This document shows, piece by piece, positions 1 to 6,894 of a DNA stretch of 10,709 nucleotides. This DNA is from Elusimicrobiota bacterium (lineage in GTDB: Bacteria; Elusimicrobiota; Elusimicrobia; JACQJN01). The stretch covers positions 1 through 10,709 of the forward strand of contig JACQJM010000252.1 in the NCBI GenBank assembly GCA_016205045.1, in the 5' to 3' direction. A program made the position numbers and the translations under genes. The notes under the pieces were generated by a model. It saw nothing but the letters and a program-made list of their open reading frames with translations. It ran no database searches and was not told where the DNA came from. The first letter of the stretch is position 1; the number at the start of each line of letters is the position of its first letter.

Positions 1-2
1 AA

Positions 3-140
3 AAATTTGTCAGCGATATTGTTTATACGGATACTCTTTCGGGAAAAGATATTGCAATTCCAACAAACGGAATTTTTGTTGAGATTGGTTTACTTCCAAC
101 AACATGGTTTGCCGAGGGTATTGTTGAAATGAATAAAATC
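3..140 (+). CDS. Fragment of a thioredoxin reductase/AhpF-type flavoprotein, open at the window's left edge and cut at its right end
   Basis: The frame starting at base 3 is open from the window edge and reads VSDIVYTDTLSGKD followed by GIFVEIGLLPTTWFAEG. This matches the C-terminal part of the pyridine-nucleotide-disulphide oxidoreductase fold in AhpF and thioredoxin reductases, where a GIFVQIGLLPNT-type segment leads to the GDC/FAD-binding end. The family would continue after the residues MNKI with a G-E-I-type strand and then the A-A-G-D motif. Here the frame instead enters a hydrophobic signal peptide without a stop, so the flavoenzyme's last roughly 60-70 residues are missing. GC is about 36% over bases 1-120, clearly below the following gene. 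Family assignment is by recognition of the segment. Whether the fusion is real or an assembly join cannot be decided here. The right end is approximate, because bases 129-140 could belong to either gene. Confidence 0.72.
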
Positions 141-2057
141 TTGTTTTTAATTTTCTTGGTCATTCCCAGTCTCGCCCAAAGCGAGGAACCCGTTTCGGAC
201 GGCACTCCCTTTCCTCACACCGCCATGTATGGGGGGATGAGCAGCGGTGGCTGGCCCTTTGTGGGAGATTTGAGTACCAACTTCGCCTCTTCCACATCCA
301 CTCTCAATTACCAAGTCATCAACGCCTATGCCAAATTCCCCATGATCATTTTGCCCCCCACCCCTCTCACGGACGGACGGCCCGACATATTGGCGGCCCT
401 AAGAGCCGCCAATCCCCAATCCAAGATATGGGCTTACGTTCTCGGTCATGTGACCTGGTGTCCCTATTATCCAGATGTTAATTACCCCAGCTACCCTCCC
501 AACTATTACTACAGGCATTACTGGGAGGCGGTATGGAGTGTGGGAAATACCGGAACACCCACCTGCACTCCCCAGGGAATCGGGTTTTTGTGGCTCCAGG
601 ACGGCACGTGGCCCGGCGACGTCAATCTAGCCTACCAGGATACCCCCGGTCACTACGCAGTGGCCGAGGCCCTGGCAGATGTTATCTACACCGACGCCTA
701 TCTAAGCCGTGCCTATGACGGCATTTTCTTCGATATTTTTTGCGACTACGCTCCCTACAACAATGTGGACTATGCCCGGGCGGGCTATGGCACCGATAAC
801 TCGAGCTCCACCAATCGAGACAATTTTAATGCAGGATGGAAAGCGGGACACACCGCCCTCGCCAACCGGCTGCGCAGCCGCATCACCGCGGATGGAAACA
901 CCACATTCCCCATCAGCGGCAACTGCGGGCAGGGGTCCCCTAGCATCTACCCCATCTTCAACGGTTGGATGCGGGAGAATTTTCCTTATCAAAATGGGGG
1001 AACCTGGTACGCCAACATGTACTGGGATAGAGGTGGTTATCTGCATGAAGAGCACGCGTTCCGGTGGCCGCAGTACAACTTCATATTTACAGGAGGTGAA
1101 CCGCCCACCGACCCTTATTCTTCCTTTAACTGCCAGAAAATGCGATTTGGACTGGCCACCGCCACCTTAGGAAATGGCTACCACGCCTTCGAAGAAACCT
1201 CCGCTGGCTATGGCCCTAGAATCTGGTACTTTGACTGGTGGTACGATGAGTACGGGGTGGACTCCACGGGTCGGGCCAGTGGCCTGCAGCAGAACAACGG
1301 TTATCTGGGCCAGCCTCTGACTGACGATTATCAGATGGTCTGGAACAATCCCTCAACGGATCCCATTTCCAATCCGGATTTTGAAAGCAACACGTCCAGC
1401 TGGGTGTTCATCGCTGCCCCTCCCGCAATTGCTTCCCTCACCCGGGTCACCGATACCGCCGCCCGTGGTAACGCCTCCATAAAAATCCAGGTGGACCAGC
1501 GAGGCACCTCTAATGGATCCATCTATCTCAGCTCTCAGGATACATTTCCGATTACCATCAATCGGGAGTACAGCATGACCTTCTGGGCCAAGGCTGGGGA
1601 AAGAAGAAAGATCGAGGTCGGCCTGGGAGGAACGAACAATGGCTCCCGCACCATTTCTCTGACACCTTACTGGAAACAGTACCAAGTGGTGGTGAAACCC
1701 ACCTTCAGCTCCGGAAGCAACAACCGGATAGTTTTTACCGTGGGACAGAGCACCGGACCGGTCTGGTTGGATGACATTCATGTCCAACAAGGAGTCACCA
1801 GCGTCTACCGCAGGGATTTCCAAAACGGAATCATTCTGGTCAATCCCACGGAAACGGCCCTCGCTGTAAATCTCGAAAAACCATACCGTAAAATTTTGGG
1901 AACTGTCTCTCCTGAAATCAACGATGGATCCACCGTCACGTCAGTCAACCTTGCGGCGACCTCCATCTTCACAGGCATCGGGGATGCCCTGTTTCTTTTG
2001 GACCCAGACGCCGTGGATACCACCCCCCCCCAGCAAACCCAAAGGATTGAGAATTAG
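129..2057 (+). CDS. Secreted putative glycoside hydrolase (GHL15-like) with carbohydrate-binding domain, paralogue 1
   Basis: This is a 642-residue exported protein. The signal peptide is about residues 1-16 (S-L-A then QSEEP). Residues ~30-405 resemble the TIM-barrel of the hypothetical glycosyl hydrolase GHL15 group, including YDGIFFDIFCD (196-206, with D197 and D202 as candidate catalytic acids), FNGWMRENFPYQNGGTW (277-293) and HEE (306-308). Residues ~412-553 look like a CBM4/9-type jelly roll (NPDFESNTSSW, then MTFWAKAG, then VWLDDI). Residues ~557-624 are the small beta domain that closes such enzymes (YRRDFQNGIILVNP, then INDGSTVTSV, then DALFLL). The substrate is unknown and is presumably a polysaccharide. 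The start is the ATG at 129, with a weak GAGGG at 114-118, but the frame stays open upstream into a flavoenzyme fragment, so native upstream signals are missing. The last residues (after TTPP) are probably out of frame: removing one C from the run at 2023-2031 gives SKPKGLR, as in the next gene, and a stop at 2068-2070. Confidence 0.85.
   Translation: MNKILFLIFLVIPSLAQSEEPVSDGTPFPHTAMYGGMSSGGWPFVGDLSTNFASSTSTLNYQVINAYAKFPMIILPPTPLTDGRPDILAALRAANPQSKIWAYVLGHVTWCPYYPDVNYPSYPPNYYYRHYWEAVWSVGNTGTPTCTPQGIGFLWLQDGTWPGDVNLAYQDTPGHYAVAEALADVIYTDAYLSRAYDGIFFDIFCDYAPYNNVDYARAGYGTDNSSSTNRDNFNAGWKAGHTALANRLRSRITADGNTTFPISGNCGQGSPSIYPIFNGWMRENFPYQNGGTWYANMYWDRGGYLHEEHAFRWPQYNFIFTGGEPPTDPYSSFNCQKMRFGLATATLGNGYHAFEETSAGYGPRIWYFDWWYDEYGVDSTGRASGLQQNNGYLGQPLTDDYQMVWNNPSTDPISNPDFESNTSSWVFIAAPPAIASLTRVTDTAARGNASIKIQVDQRGTSNGSIYLSSQDTFPITINREYSMTFWAKAGERRKIEVGLGGTNNGSRTISLTPYWKQYQVVVKPTFSSGSNNRIVFTVGQSTGPVWLDDIHVQQGVTSVYRRDFQNGIILVNPTETALAVNLEKPYRKILGTVSPEINDGSTVTSVNLAATSIFTGIGDALFLLDPDAVDTTPPQQTQRIEN
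1980..2026 (+). repeat. Copy 1 of a 47-bp near-identical tail shared by the tandem paralogues
   Basis: This stretch matches 4068-4114 with a single mismatch and encodes G-D-A-L-F-L-L-D-P-D-A-V-D-T-T-P. The rest of the two genes is far more diverged at the DNA level, third codon positions included. The local identity therefore suggests recent gene conversion or shared origin of the tail rather than selection on protein alone. Confidence 0.75.
2023..2031 (+). other. Nine-C homopolymer with probable one-base insertion
   Basis: Nine consecutive C residues occur near the 3' end of the first hydrolase-like gene. As written the protein ends TTPPQQTQRIEN. With eight C it would end TTPPSKPKGLRIRGEP, matching TTPPAKPKGLRKQ of the adjacent paralogue, and its stop TGA (2068-2070) would overlap the next ATG (2067-2069) as ATGA. 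The paralogue has the run interrupted by a T. Either a sequencing error or real slippage would explain this. Confidence 0.7.
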
Positions 2058-2066
2058 AGGTGAGCC

Positions 2067-4148
2067 ATGATGATAAAAACTCTAAGTCGGATAATCACTC
2101 TCCTCCTCGGCATGACTTCCGTCCTGAGCCTTCCAAACCCAGCTTCAGCTGATAGAGCTACTGCCCCCTGGGCAAATGACGCCGTGGCACCGTATCCCCA
2201 TGTCGCGCTCTATAGCAATATCGGGAGTTCCGGCTGGCCGCTGGTTGGGTCTATGCAAAAACTTGGAACGTGCGCGTCTATTCCGTCCGTCAGTTGCGCG
2301 ACCGATGCCGATTGCTCTTACGATGTCTGCAACAACCCTCAACACAAATTTCCGGATCCGGCGTCGGTGGTGAATCAATCCCAGGTATCTTTTTTCAGCC
2401 GTCCGTATATGCTAAACCTGGGTTTCACCCCGATGGAATACCATCCGGACGCGCTGAGCTCGCTGCGAGCCGCCAATCCGATCAATAAAATCTACGCCTT
2501 CAGTTCCGGCCACCTAACGTGGTGCCCTGGCGGCGGCTACCCGCCTGACCCGAACGGCCAGTCAGTCATGTGGGCGGACTACTTCAAGGCAGTAATGCAG
2601 TTCAACGACCCGGCGGATCGGATCTATGCTGACTGCAAAATGACCGGCCCAGGCTTCTTGTTTAATTCCTTTGACAATAAGCCCATGCCCCTGGATAGTT
2701 TAGCCAACGTCAACCTGGCCTACCAAGATACTCCCGGCAACTACGCCGTGGCTGACGCGTTGGCGGAGGTTTGGTTCCAGCACGCCTATCAGTCCGGAAA
2801 CTACGATGGAATTTTCATTGACAATTTCTGCGAAGATGTCTTTTGGATTGAAAGCGCGACAAGAATAATAGACTATCAAAAGGCGGGATACGCAACGAAG
2901 GAAGAATTCGCTGCCGGCTGGAAAGCCGGCCAGACAGAAATGGGCAAGCACCTGCGCGAACTCATCGACGCCGCCGGCGGAACTAATTTTCCCCTTATCG
3001 GCAACGGCTGCATGGGCGCGCCTGGACTGTTTCCTTATTTCAACGGCTGGATGCGGGAGAATTTCCCCTACCAGAACGGCGGCACCTGGTTCTCCAATAT
3101 GTTTACTTATCCTAAGGGATACATGTTTGAGGAATTCCTTCAGCGGGCTCCGCAGATCAACTACATTTTTTCCGCGGCAAACCCCGTCCAACCCGAGGGC
3201 GTGCAGTATTCTCTCTCCAACACGAGAAAAATGCGTTTTAACCTGGGAAGCGCCTCCCTTGGCAACGGCTATGCTGTATTTGAAGACGGAGCGGCTTACC
3301 CGACCGTAGCTCCATCCCAGCAGTGGTGTTACGATGAGTATGGCGTGGATCTCTATACTGGTTCGGCCATATGCGACGCCGCCCACCGCGGCTGGCTCGG
3401 CCAACCCAAGGGTGATTACTACCATTACTTTCTACCGAACGGCAATCCAGAACTGCTCTCTACCGACGGTTTTGAAACCGATTTCAACGGCTGGTACTTC
3501 GCGCCGCTGAACGGGGGAACAGGAACCTTTGAGCGGACTACGGGGGACGCCCCCCAAAGCACGCATGCCGTCCACGTGAACATCGCGACCATTGGCTCCA
3601 ACGCGCCCACGGTAAGAATTATCTCGCCGACCATAACCTTCCCATCGGGAGACCTCTCCATTAGTTTTTGGGCTAAGGCTGATAAGCAACGAGCCATTCA
3701 AGTGGCCCTGGGTTGTAATGGAGGCCGGTGCAACCAACCACTGCCCGTGACGACGCAGTGGAAGCGCTACGAAGTCGTGTTGAACCCGACATTTAATTCC
3801 TCACCGTCTACCCAAGGGATTCAAATCTATCTTGGGCAGGAAACCGGCGATGTCTGGTTCGACGACATCCGCATCAAACGGGGTATTTCCTCCATCTACC
3901 GACGGGATTTTGATCAAGGCATTGTCCTTCTCAACCCGTTTGATGTTGATTTAACGGTGCCCCTTGAGAAGACCTATAGAAAGATCAGGGGAGCGGTCAC
4001 GCCCACCATCAATGATGGGTCCGCGGTGACAAGCGTCACGGTCCTCGGCACGGGCAGCGGCGTCATTGGGGACGCCCTGTTTCTTTTGGACCCAGACGCC
4101 GTGGATACCACCCCTCCCGCCAAACCCAAGGGGCTGAGGAAGCAGTGA
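2067..4148 (+). CDS. Secreted putative glycoside hydrolase (GHL15-like) with carbohydrate-binding domain, paralogue 2
   Basis: This 693-residue exported protein is a tandem paralogue of its upstream neighbour. The signal peptide runs to about residue 28 (A-S-A, then DRATAPW). The barrel region is ~40-450, with shared landmarks NLAYQDTPG (216-224), YDGIFIDNFCE (246-256, D247/D252 candidate catalytic acids), FNGWMRENFPYQNGGTW (325-341), FEEF (354-357) and YDEYGVD (422-428). A CBM4/9-like domain spans ~460-604 (DGFETDFNGW, then SFWAKAD, then VWFDDI) and the terminal beta domain ~608-674 (YRRDFDQGIVLLNP, then INDGSAVTSV). It differs from paralogue 1 by a four-cysteine insert at residues ~67-90 (C69, C77, C83, C88) near the N-terminus. 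The ATG at 2067 has a good Shine-Dalgarno (GAGG at 2057-2060, six bases away). Translation is probably coupled to the upstream gene. The C-terminus DTTPPAKPKGLR resembles the first strand of a fibronectin-III domain and then stops. Enzymatic activity is inferred only. Confidence 0.87.
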   Translation: MMIKTLSRIITLLLGMTSVLSLPNPASADRATAPWANDAVAPYPHVALYSNIGSSGWPLVGSMQKLGTCASIPSVSCATDADCSYDVCNNPQHKFPDPASVVNQSQVSFFSRPYMLNLGFTPMEYHPDALSSLRAANPINKIYAFSSGHLTWCPGGGYPPDPNGQSVMWADYFKAVMQFNDPADRIYADCKMTGPGFLFNSFDNKPMPLDSLANVNLAYQDTPGNYAVADALAEVWFQHAYQSGNYDGIFIDNFCEDVFWIESATRIIDYQKAGYATKEEFAAGWKAGQTEMGKHLRELIDAAGGTNFPLIGNGCMGAPGLFPYFNGWMRENFPYQNGGTWFSNMFTYPKGYMFEEFLQRAPQINYIFSAANPVQPEGVQYSLSNTRKMRFNLGSASLGNGYAVFEDGAAYPTVAPSQQWCYDEYGVDLYTGSAICDAAHRGWLGQPKGDYYHYFLPNGNPELLSTDGFETDFNGWYFAPLNGGTGTFERTTGDAPQSTHAVHVNIATIGSNAPTVRIISPTITFPSGDLSISFWAKADKQRAIQVALGCNGGRCNQPLPVTTQWKRYEVVLNPTFNSSPSTQGIQIYLGQETGDVWFDDIRIKRGISSIYRRDFDQGIVLLNPFDVDLTVPLEKTYRKIRGAVTPTINDGSAVTSVTVLGTGSGVIGDALFLLDPDAVDTTPPAKPKGLRKQ
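4068..4114 (+). repeat. Copy 2 of the 47-bp near-identical tail
   Basis: This matches 1980-2026 with one mismatch (C for T at 4072 against 1984). Similarity continues with small differences to the stop codon, including AAACCCAA shared by both copies. It differs from copy 1 in having its C-run interrupted by T (CCCCTCCC). Confidence 0.75.
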
Positions 4149-4247
4149 TTTTGGTTACTTTTTAGACACTTTATTTCCTGCCCTTCTTACTATTACTTCA
4201 TCATTTCTTCATGAAATATTCATAGTGATGGCTTATGCTATTAAGGT

Positions 4248-5555
4248 ATGGGAAAGGGGATGAACCATAAATATGCGGTGAGCACCCTGGTGGTAGGATT
4301 ATTGATTCTAGCCCCACCTCATGGAGCCTGGTCCGCCGATATCCCCCTGGAGTGGGATGCCAACGCGGAGTCGGATTTGGCGGGATATAGGCTTTATCAG
4401 GCCACAAACTCCCTTCTGGGAATGACCACACAACAGGCTGCTGCAGATTCTCTGGTGACCAAAGTCAGCCTCTCCACCGCCACTTCTTATTCCATGCCTC
4501 TTTTAGAAGGAGCTACGTATTTCTTCCGTCTCACCGCCTTTGACACTTCCAGCAATGAATCAGGATTTAATGTGGATGGCAGCAACTTAGACGTAGAGGT
4601 TTCCACCTACGTGCCTCTCGTGCCCGATATTTCTTCTCCCACCGTCTCGATCACTTTCCCTGGAGACGGGGCCACTGTTTCGGGGATGATCTCACTCACC
4701 GCTTCCGCCGCGGATAACCGGGGCGTATTTGGAGTTCAATTTCAACTGGATGGGTCCAATCTAGGGTTGGAAGACACTTCTTCTCCCTACAGCATCCCCT
4801 GGGACACTGCCTCCGCCTCCGAAGGAAGCCACACATTGACCGCCAGGGCTCGAGATGCGGCAGGAAATTCGACTTCCGTTACCATCACCGTCACCGTCTC
4901 CCGCACCGTGGACACCATTTCTCCTGTGGTTTCTGTGATTTCTCCCACGGATGGGGCCCAAATAAACCCGGCTATAGATGTTCAGGTTTCCATCTCCGAT
5001 AATCTTCTCTTGCAGCGTGTAGAGCTGTGGGATAATGGATCTTTGGTTTTGACTAAAATTTGTAGCCCTCAAAGCGGCTCCTATTATGGAACATTGAGCT
5101 GGCAAGCCACCCATCTAGGCTCTCAGACTCTTCAGGTGAAGGCGTACGATACTTCGGGCAATATGGGTGCCTCTGCCCTGCTTACCGTCACTGTCAATCG
5201 AGCCAACCGCAAGAGACCCGTCTCTCTAGTGAAATCCAACAGCGTATCTCCCCAGGGAGTGGTGACCCCCCTAGACTTACTGTCCGGCAACGTGGCCCCA
5301 CCGCGAGCCCTGATGATCAGCCCGGACAGCGGATATAATCAGTCTCTCGTTTTTGATGGGGACGTGACGGAAGTAAGGCTTATCGATTTGACCGGCCACT
5401 CCATCCTGCATGAAGTTCAATCCGGAGGAGCTCCCATCATCATCAACATTCAGGAAGCCGCAGGAAATCTGCGATTCTCCTCGGGGTTGAGCATCGCTCA
5501 ATACAAGAAAAGCGACGGCACCATAGGCCATGTGCCCGTCGTTTTTGTGAAGTAA
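4248..5555 (+). CDS. Secreted multidomain beta-sandwich protein (FN3-like, two bacterial Ig-like domains, sorting-like C-terminus)
   Basis: This is a 435-residue exported protein of unknown exact role, probably a surface or polysaccharide-associated adhesin or structural protein. A signal peptide covers residues 1 to about 29 (cleavage near A-W-S, then ADIP). A fibronectin-III-like domain lies at ~31-124 (PLEWDANAESDLAGYRLYQA, then TYFFRLTAFDTSSNESG). Two bacterial Ig-like domains follow at ~130-218 and ~224-317, each opening with P-V-S-type strands plus SPTDGA/PGDGA and ending in HTLTARARDAAGN or QTLQVKAYDTSGN. After a basic linker (RANRKRP, 318-324), residues ~352-435 resemble FlgD/type-IX-sorting-like C-terminal domains (VRLIDLTGHS, then SGLSIAQYKKSDG, then VVFVK). 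There is no catalytic motif. The start is ambiguous: ATG 4248 has AAGG only one base away, while ATG 4260 has GGAAAGG two bases away. Both preserve the signal peptide. The gene follows the two hydrolase-like genes by 99 bases and may belong to the same cluster. Confidence 0.82.
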   Translation: MGKGMNHKYAVSTLVVGLLILAPPHGAWSADIPLEWDANAESDLAGYRLYQATNSLLGMTTQQAAADSLVTKVSLSTATSYSMPLLEGATYFFRLTAFDTSSNESGFNVDGSNLDVEVSTYVPLVPDISSPTVSITFPGDGATVSGMISLTASAADNRGVFGVQFQLDGSNLGLEDTSSPYSIPWDTASASEGSHTLTARARDAAGNSTSVTITVTVSRTVDTISPVVSVISPTDGAQINPAIDVQVSISDNLLLQRVELWDNGSLVLTKICSPQSGSYYGTLSWQATHLGSQTLQVKAYDTSGNMGASALLTVTVNRANRKRPVSLVKSNSVSPQGVVTPLDLLSGNVAPPRALMISPDSGYNQSLVFDGDVTEVRLIDLTGHSILHEVQSGGAPIIINIQEAAGNLRFSSGLSIAQYKKSDGTIGHVPVVFVK

Positions 5556-5563
5556 GGGAACTC

Positions 5564-5953
5564 AGTGGACCGGGGGACAGGTTCGATTAGGAAGACAATT
5601 TTTTCGCTTCTTGTTGGGTGAATTCAACGCCTTCGCGAATCTTGGCTTTCAAAACTTCCTGATGGACTTGGTCCTTGATGGGAGCAACGACCTCGGGGAA
5701 AATCTGGTTTAAATAATTCAACTGACGAGCAAGCCCTTTCAGGTCCCTCCCCTCCTCCAGAGATTCCTCTGTCCTGCGCTGAACAACGGCTCTCACCGCC
5801 TCCAAAACCCTGACCCGAAACTCCTCAGATCTGTTGGCCGTAAATTGAACCGGCAGTTCTCGCGGAGGAATCAGAAAATGACAGCGTCCAAAAGACCTAA
5901 AAAAACAAGGCTTTTAGACCCACGATAAAAAGGAAAAAAGACCCAGGTCCACT
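5564..5953. mobile_element. Small MITE-like element with imperfect 12-bp terminal inverted repeats
   Basis: The left end AGTGGACCGGGG (5564-5575) and the reverse complement of the right end, AGTGGACCTGGG (5953 back to 5942), agree at 11 of 12 positions, with 8 perfect terminal bases. The 390-bp interval contains a minus-strand reading frame without an ATG, ending 23 bases inside the left terminus, and an AT-rich right part. The left end also carries a GGGGGACAGGTTCGA stretch. I see no flanking target duplication. It fills the gap between two unrelated genes. A non-autonomous or decayed insertion is the best reading, but no transposase is visible. Confidence 0.45.
5587..5913 (-). pseudogene. 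Minus-strand gene remnant of unknown family, 108 codons, no ATG
   Basis: The frame is open from just after a TAA (5914-5916) to a TAA at 5587-5589 on the minus strand, and encodes 108 residues with no methionine codon at all. The composition looks coding. A KPCFFRSFGRCHFLIPPREL-like N-terminal stretch with two cysteines is followed by a charged, probably alpha-helical region (residues ~39-108: VLEAVRAVVQRR, LKGLARQLNYL, KDQVHQEVLKAKIREG, and a KKLSS ending). A start at TTG 5805 would give 72 residues. I do not recognise the family. The lack of a start and the position inside terminal inverted repeats suggest a captured or decayed 3' gene fragment. Confidence 0.4.
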
Positions 5954-5967
5954 TTAGACCCACCTGG
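5943..5967. promoter_or_regulatory. Inverted repeat overlapping the cytochrome gene's promoter
   Basis: CCAGGT (5943-5948) and ACCTGG (5962-5967) form a perfect 6-bp inverted repeat with a 13-base centre, and the right arm ends exactly against the -10 hexamer. It also lies on a 40-bp-spaced direct repeat TTTAGACCCAC (5913-5923 and 5953-5963). It could be an operator, or simply the end of the neighbouring element. Confidence 0.35.
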
Positions 5968-5973
5968 TATAAT
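5965..5973 (+). promoter_or_regulatory. Extended -10 promoter of the cytochrome-like gene
   Basis: TGGTATAAT is a consensus extended -10 (TGn plus TATAAT at 5968-5973). No TTGACA-like -35 is present at 17 bp, as is usual for this promoter class. A start near 5980 would leave a leader of about 8 bases and would clip most of the AAGGA ribosome-binding sequence at 5978-5982. Confidence 0.6.
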
Positions 5974-5987
5974 ACTCAAGGACGCGA

Positions 5988-6755
5988 ATGAAAACTAAAC
6001 TGGCAGTCCTCCCTACGTTTGTCTTTTTTCTGATGAGAGTTCCACTCCAAGCATTGGACTGGGACCAGCCGAGGTTTATTTCTCCTAATTATCCTGAGGA
6101 CAACGGTTTCGTGAGATACGATGCCCATCCTAAAAAAGCACCCTTTGGGGAGGACATCCGGATCGATGGAACGCCCTGGTACGAAGTGCCCAACTTAAAA
6201 TTGTTTGATGTATTTACCGAGGATTCCTGGGCGAAGCTGCCCCCTCAGACATGCATCCAGCGTTACGTTAACAACAGGGGGTTCGAGTTCTGGAGCCACC
6301 CCAAAGGGACTAGCTTCATCCACCGCCTTTTTTTGAAGACCTCCCCTCCCCGGCTGTATGAGTTGAGACAAATTGAGAAAATGGAAGATGGTCCTGGAGG
6401 TCGCTGGGCATTTAGAAGGTACGTGACGACCCAGGACCCCAACAATTTAAAACTGTGGACATTCCATCCCGATGATTGGAAATATTATCATGAGCTCCAA
6501 TTTTCATTGCCCGCCACACCCAGGGACATGACCGTCACCTTGAAGCGTTACACAAGACAATGTACAAGCTGCCATGTGACGGGCAGCCAGAACAACCTCA
6601 TTGATGGCAGTCCCAGGGTTGCAGGCCCTTGCGGTTTCACTCCCATGGATTTAAAAGCAGATAAGCAGTGGGCCAAATCCTTAGAAGAGTGGGTAGCCGC
6701 ATACACTCCCCGCTACAACCCTCCCTTTTGTCCCGAAATCAAGTCCATTCCCTAA
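5988..6755 (+). CDS. Secreted mono-haem c-type cytochrome-like protein of unknown function
   Basis: This is a 255-residue exported protein. The signal peptide spans residues 1 to ~22 (L-Q-A, then LDWDQP). One c-type haem-binding motif, CTSCH, sits at 192-196, late in the chain. M220 (GFTPMD) is a possible distal ligand, and three further cysteines (C89, C215, C248) could form disulphides. The N-terminal ~180 residues are rich in aromatic residues and proline (WYEVP, RGFEFWSHP, RRLYELRQ-type strands, HPDDWKYYHELQFSLP) and look like a beta-rich domain I do not recognise, so this is not a plain class I cytochrome. Haem attachment in the periplasm would be needed. The start is supported by AAGGA at 5978-5982, five bases from ATG, and by the promoter immediately upstream. 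No redox partner gene is visible nearby, so the electron-transfer role is inferred from the single motif. Confidence 0.72.
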   Translation: MKTKLAVLPTFVFFLMRVPLQALDWDQPRFISPNYPEDNGFVRYDAHPKKAPFGEDIRIDGTPWYEVPNLKLFDVFTEDSWAKLPPQTCIQRYVNNRGFEFWSHPKGTSFIHRLFLKTSPPRLYELRQIEKMEDGPGGRWAFRRYVTTQDPNNLKLWTFHPDDWKYYHELQFSLPATPRDMTVTLKRYTRQCTSCHVTGSQNNLIDGSPRVAGPCGFTPMDLKADKQWAKSLEEWVAAYTPRYNPPFCPEIKSIP

Positions 6756-6894
6756 TTCTTACTTTTCTTGTACCTCAGTCCCAATCTTCCTCACACCCCT
6801 ATCCCTGCATAATCATTTACCATTTCTTAATAATTTCCTCAGGAATTCGTCATCTTCATCAGTAATAATATTATGGTTTTAGTATCCAAACCCA

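Noticed and set aside
702..1170. Overlapping frames on both strands inside paralogue 1
   Set aside because: They are low-complexity shadow translations within the conserved barrel, with no ribosome-binding sites.
2023..2031. Programmed ribosomal frameshift at the C-run
   Set aside because: A simple one-base length error or slippage explains both the paralogue match and the ATGA overlap. No stimulatory structure or slippery heptamer is evident.
2700..3425. Minus-strand 241-codon frame opposite paralogue 2
   Set aside because: It is antisense to a gene with clear signal peptide and domain motifs. Its product has no recognisable domain, so it is a codon-bias shadow.
4201..4247. Promoter for the FN3/Ig-like gene
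   Set aside because: TATGCT at 4234-4239 resembles a -10, but no acceptable -35 lies 16-18 bases upstream. It is too weak to list.
5988..6755. Multihaem cytochrome
   Set aside because: Only one CxxCH motif is present; the other cysteines (C89, C215, C248) are isolated.
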